From Lingula anatina (Eukaryota; Brachiopoda; Lingulata; Lingulida; Lingulidae), in assembly GCF_001039355.2 (NCBI RefSeq), contig NW_019775964.1, positions 1 through 30,906 on the forward strand: a DNA stretch of 30,906 nucleotides, in the 5' to 3' direction. The notes under the pieces are model-generated. The model worked only from the letters and a program-made list of their open reading frames with translations, was not told the origin of the DNA and searched no databases. Position numbers and translations under genes: made by a program. Positions 30,790-30,906 of the stretch are shown here, in pieces (position 1 is the first letter of the stretch; the number at the start of each line of letters is the position of its first letter).

Positions 30790-30906
30790 ACAAAAAAACA
30801 TACCGAAAAATAATTAAGTAAGAATCTTCCTTAATGCATATCATCAGTTTCACGTCATCATCTTTATAAAAGTTAAGTACACTGTTCCTATACCAATAAC
30901 TGTATA
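30790..30906. other. window end, nothing recognised
   Basis: A+T-rich, no feature seen. Confidence 0.4.

Noticed and set aside
1-30906. CRISPR arrays, bacterial operons or integrated viral genes
   Set aside because: No spaced identical repeats, no ribosome-binding-site-led ORF series and no viral domains. The window is spliced animal DNA.

Overview
This window is nuclear DNA from an animal, most probably a marine invertebrate. The evidence is intron-split genes with GT-AG junctions, A+T-rich intergenic DNA, many microsatellites, and decayed transposons of families common in mollusc, brachiopod, lancelet and echinoderm genomes. A few N positions and long homopolymers suggest a draft assembly. 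The exact taxon cannot be read from the sequence. Most long open frames are chance or belong to mobile elements; the real genes are recognised by splicing.

Layout. 14-1534 (minus): a decayed THAP/DDE transposase gene, ISL2EU- or Harbinger-like, with at least two homopolymer frameshifts. About 2040-2118 (minus): a tRNA-Ala-like relic. About 2460-3675 (plus): the broken 3' end of a non-LTR retrotransposon. 4090-6351 (plus): a candidate small multi-exon gene with two related, phase-identical exons and two possible terminal exons, interrupted by MITE copies. About 5860-6085: a MITE with TAGATCGATCTA ends. 7361-7790 and 8472-8921: a dispersed direct duplication. 11665-13331: a second duplicated segment, then the C-terminal end of a Tc1/mariner transposase. 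14935-19230 (minus): the best gene, ten visible exons coding for a compact polycystin-1-like membrane protein (signal peptide, TM, PLAT, four more TM segments, then stop) with no channel domain. 19382-20265: its upstream region, present twice, each copy with a CRE and a CACGTG E-box. 20282-26920: many copies of a G/C-tract MITE with 5-bp target duplications (hAT5-like). 24417-25162 (minus): a candidate two-exon gene for a small CARD-like death-fold protein. 25466-26422: a nested inverted-repeat cluster. 28728-30789: a TATA-type promoter candidate and a short signal-peptide ORF.

The genes do not form a pathway. The main points of interest are the channel-less PKD1-like gene with its duplicated promoter segment, the stand-alone CARD-like protein, the small gene with duplicated exons, and two MITE families whose ends can be defined from copies inside the window.
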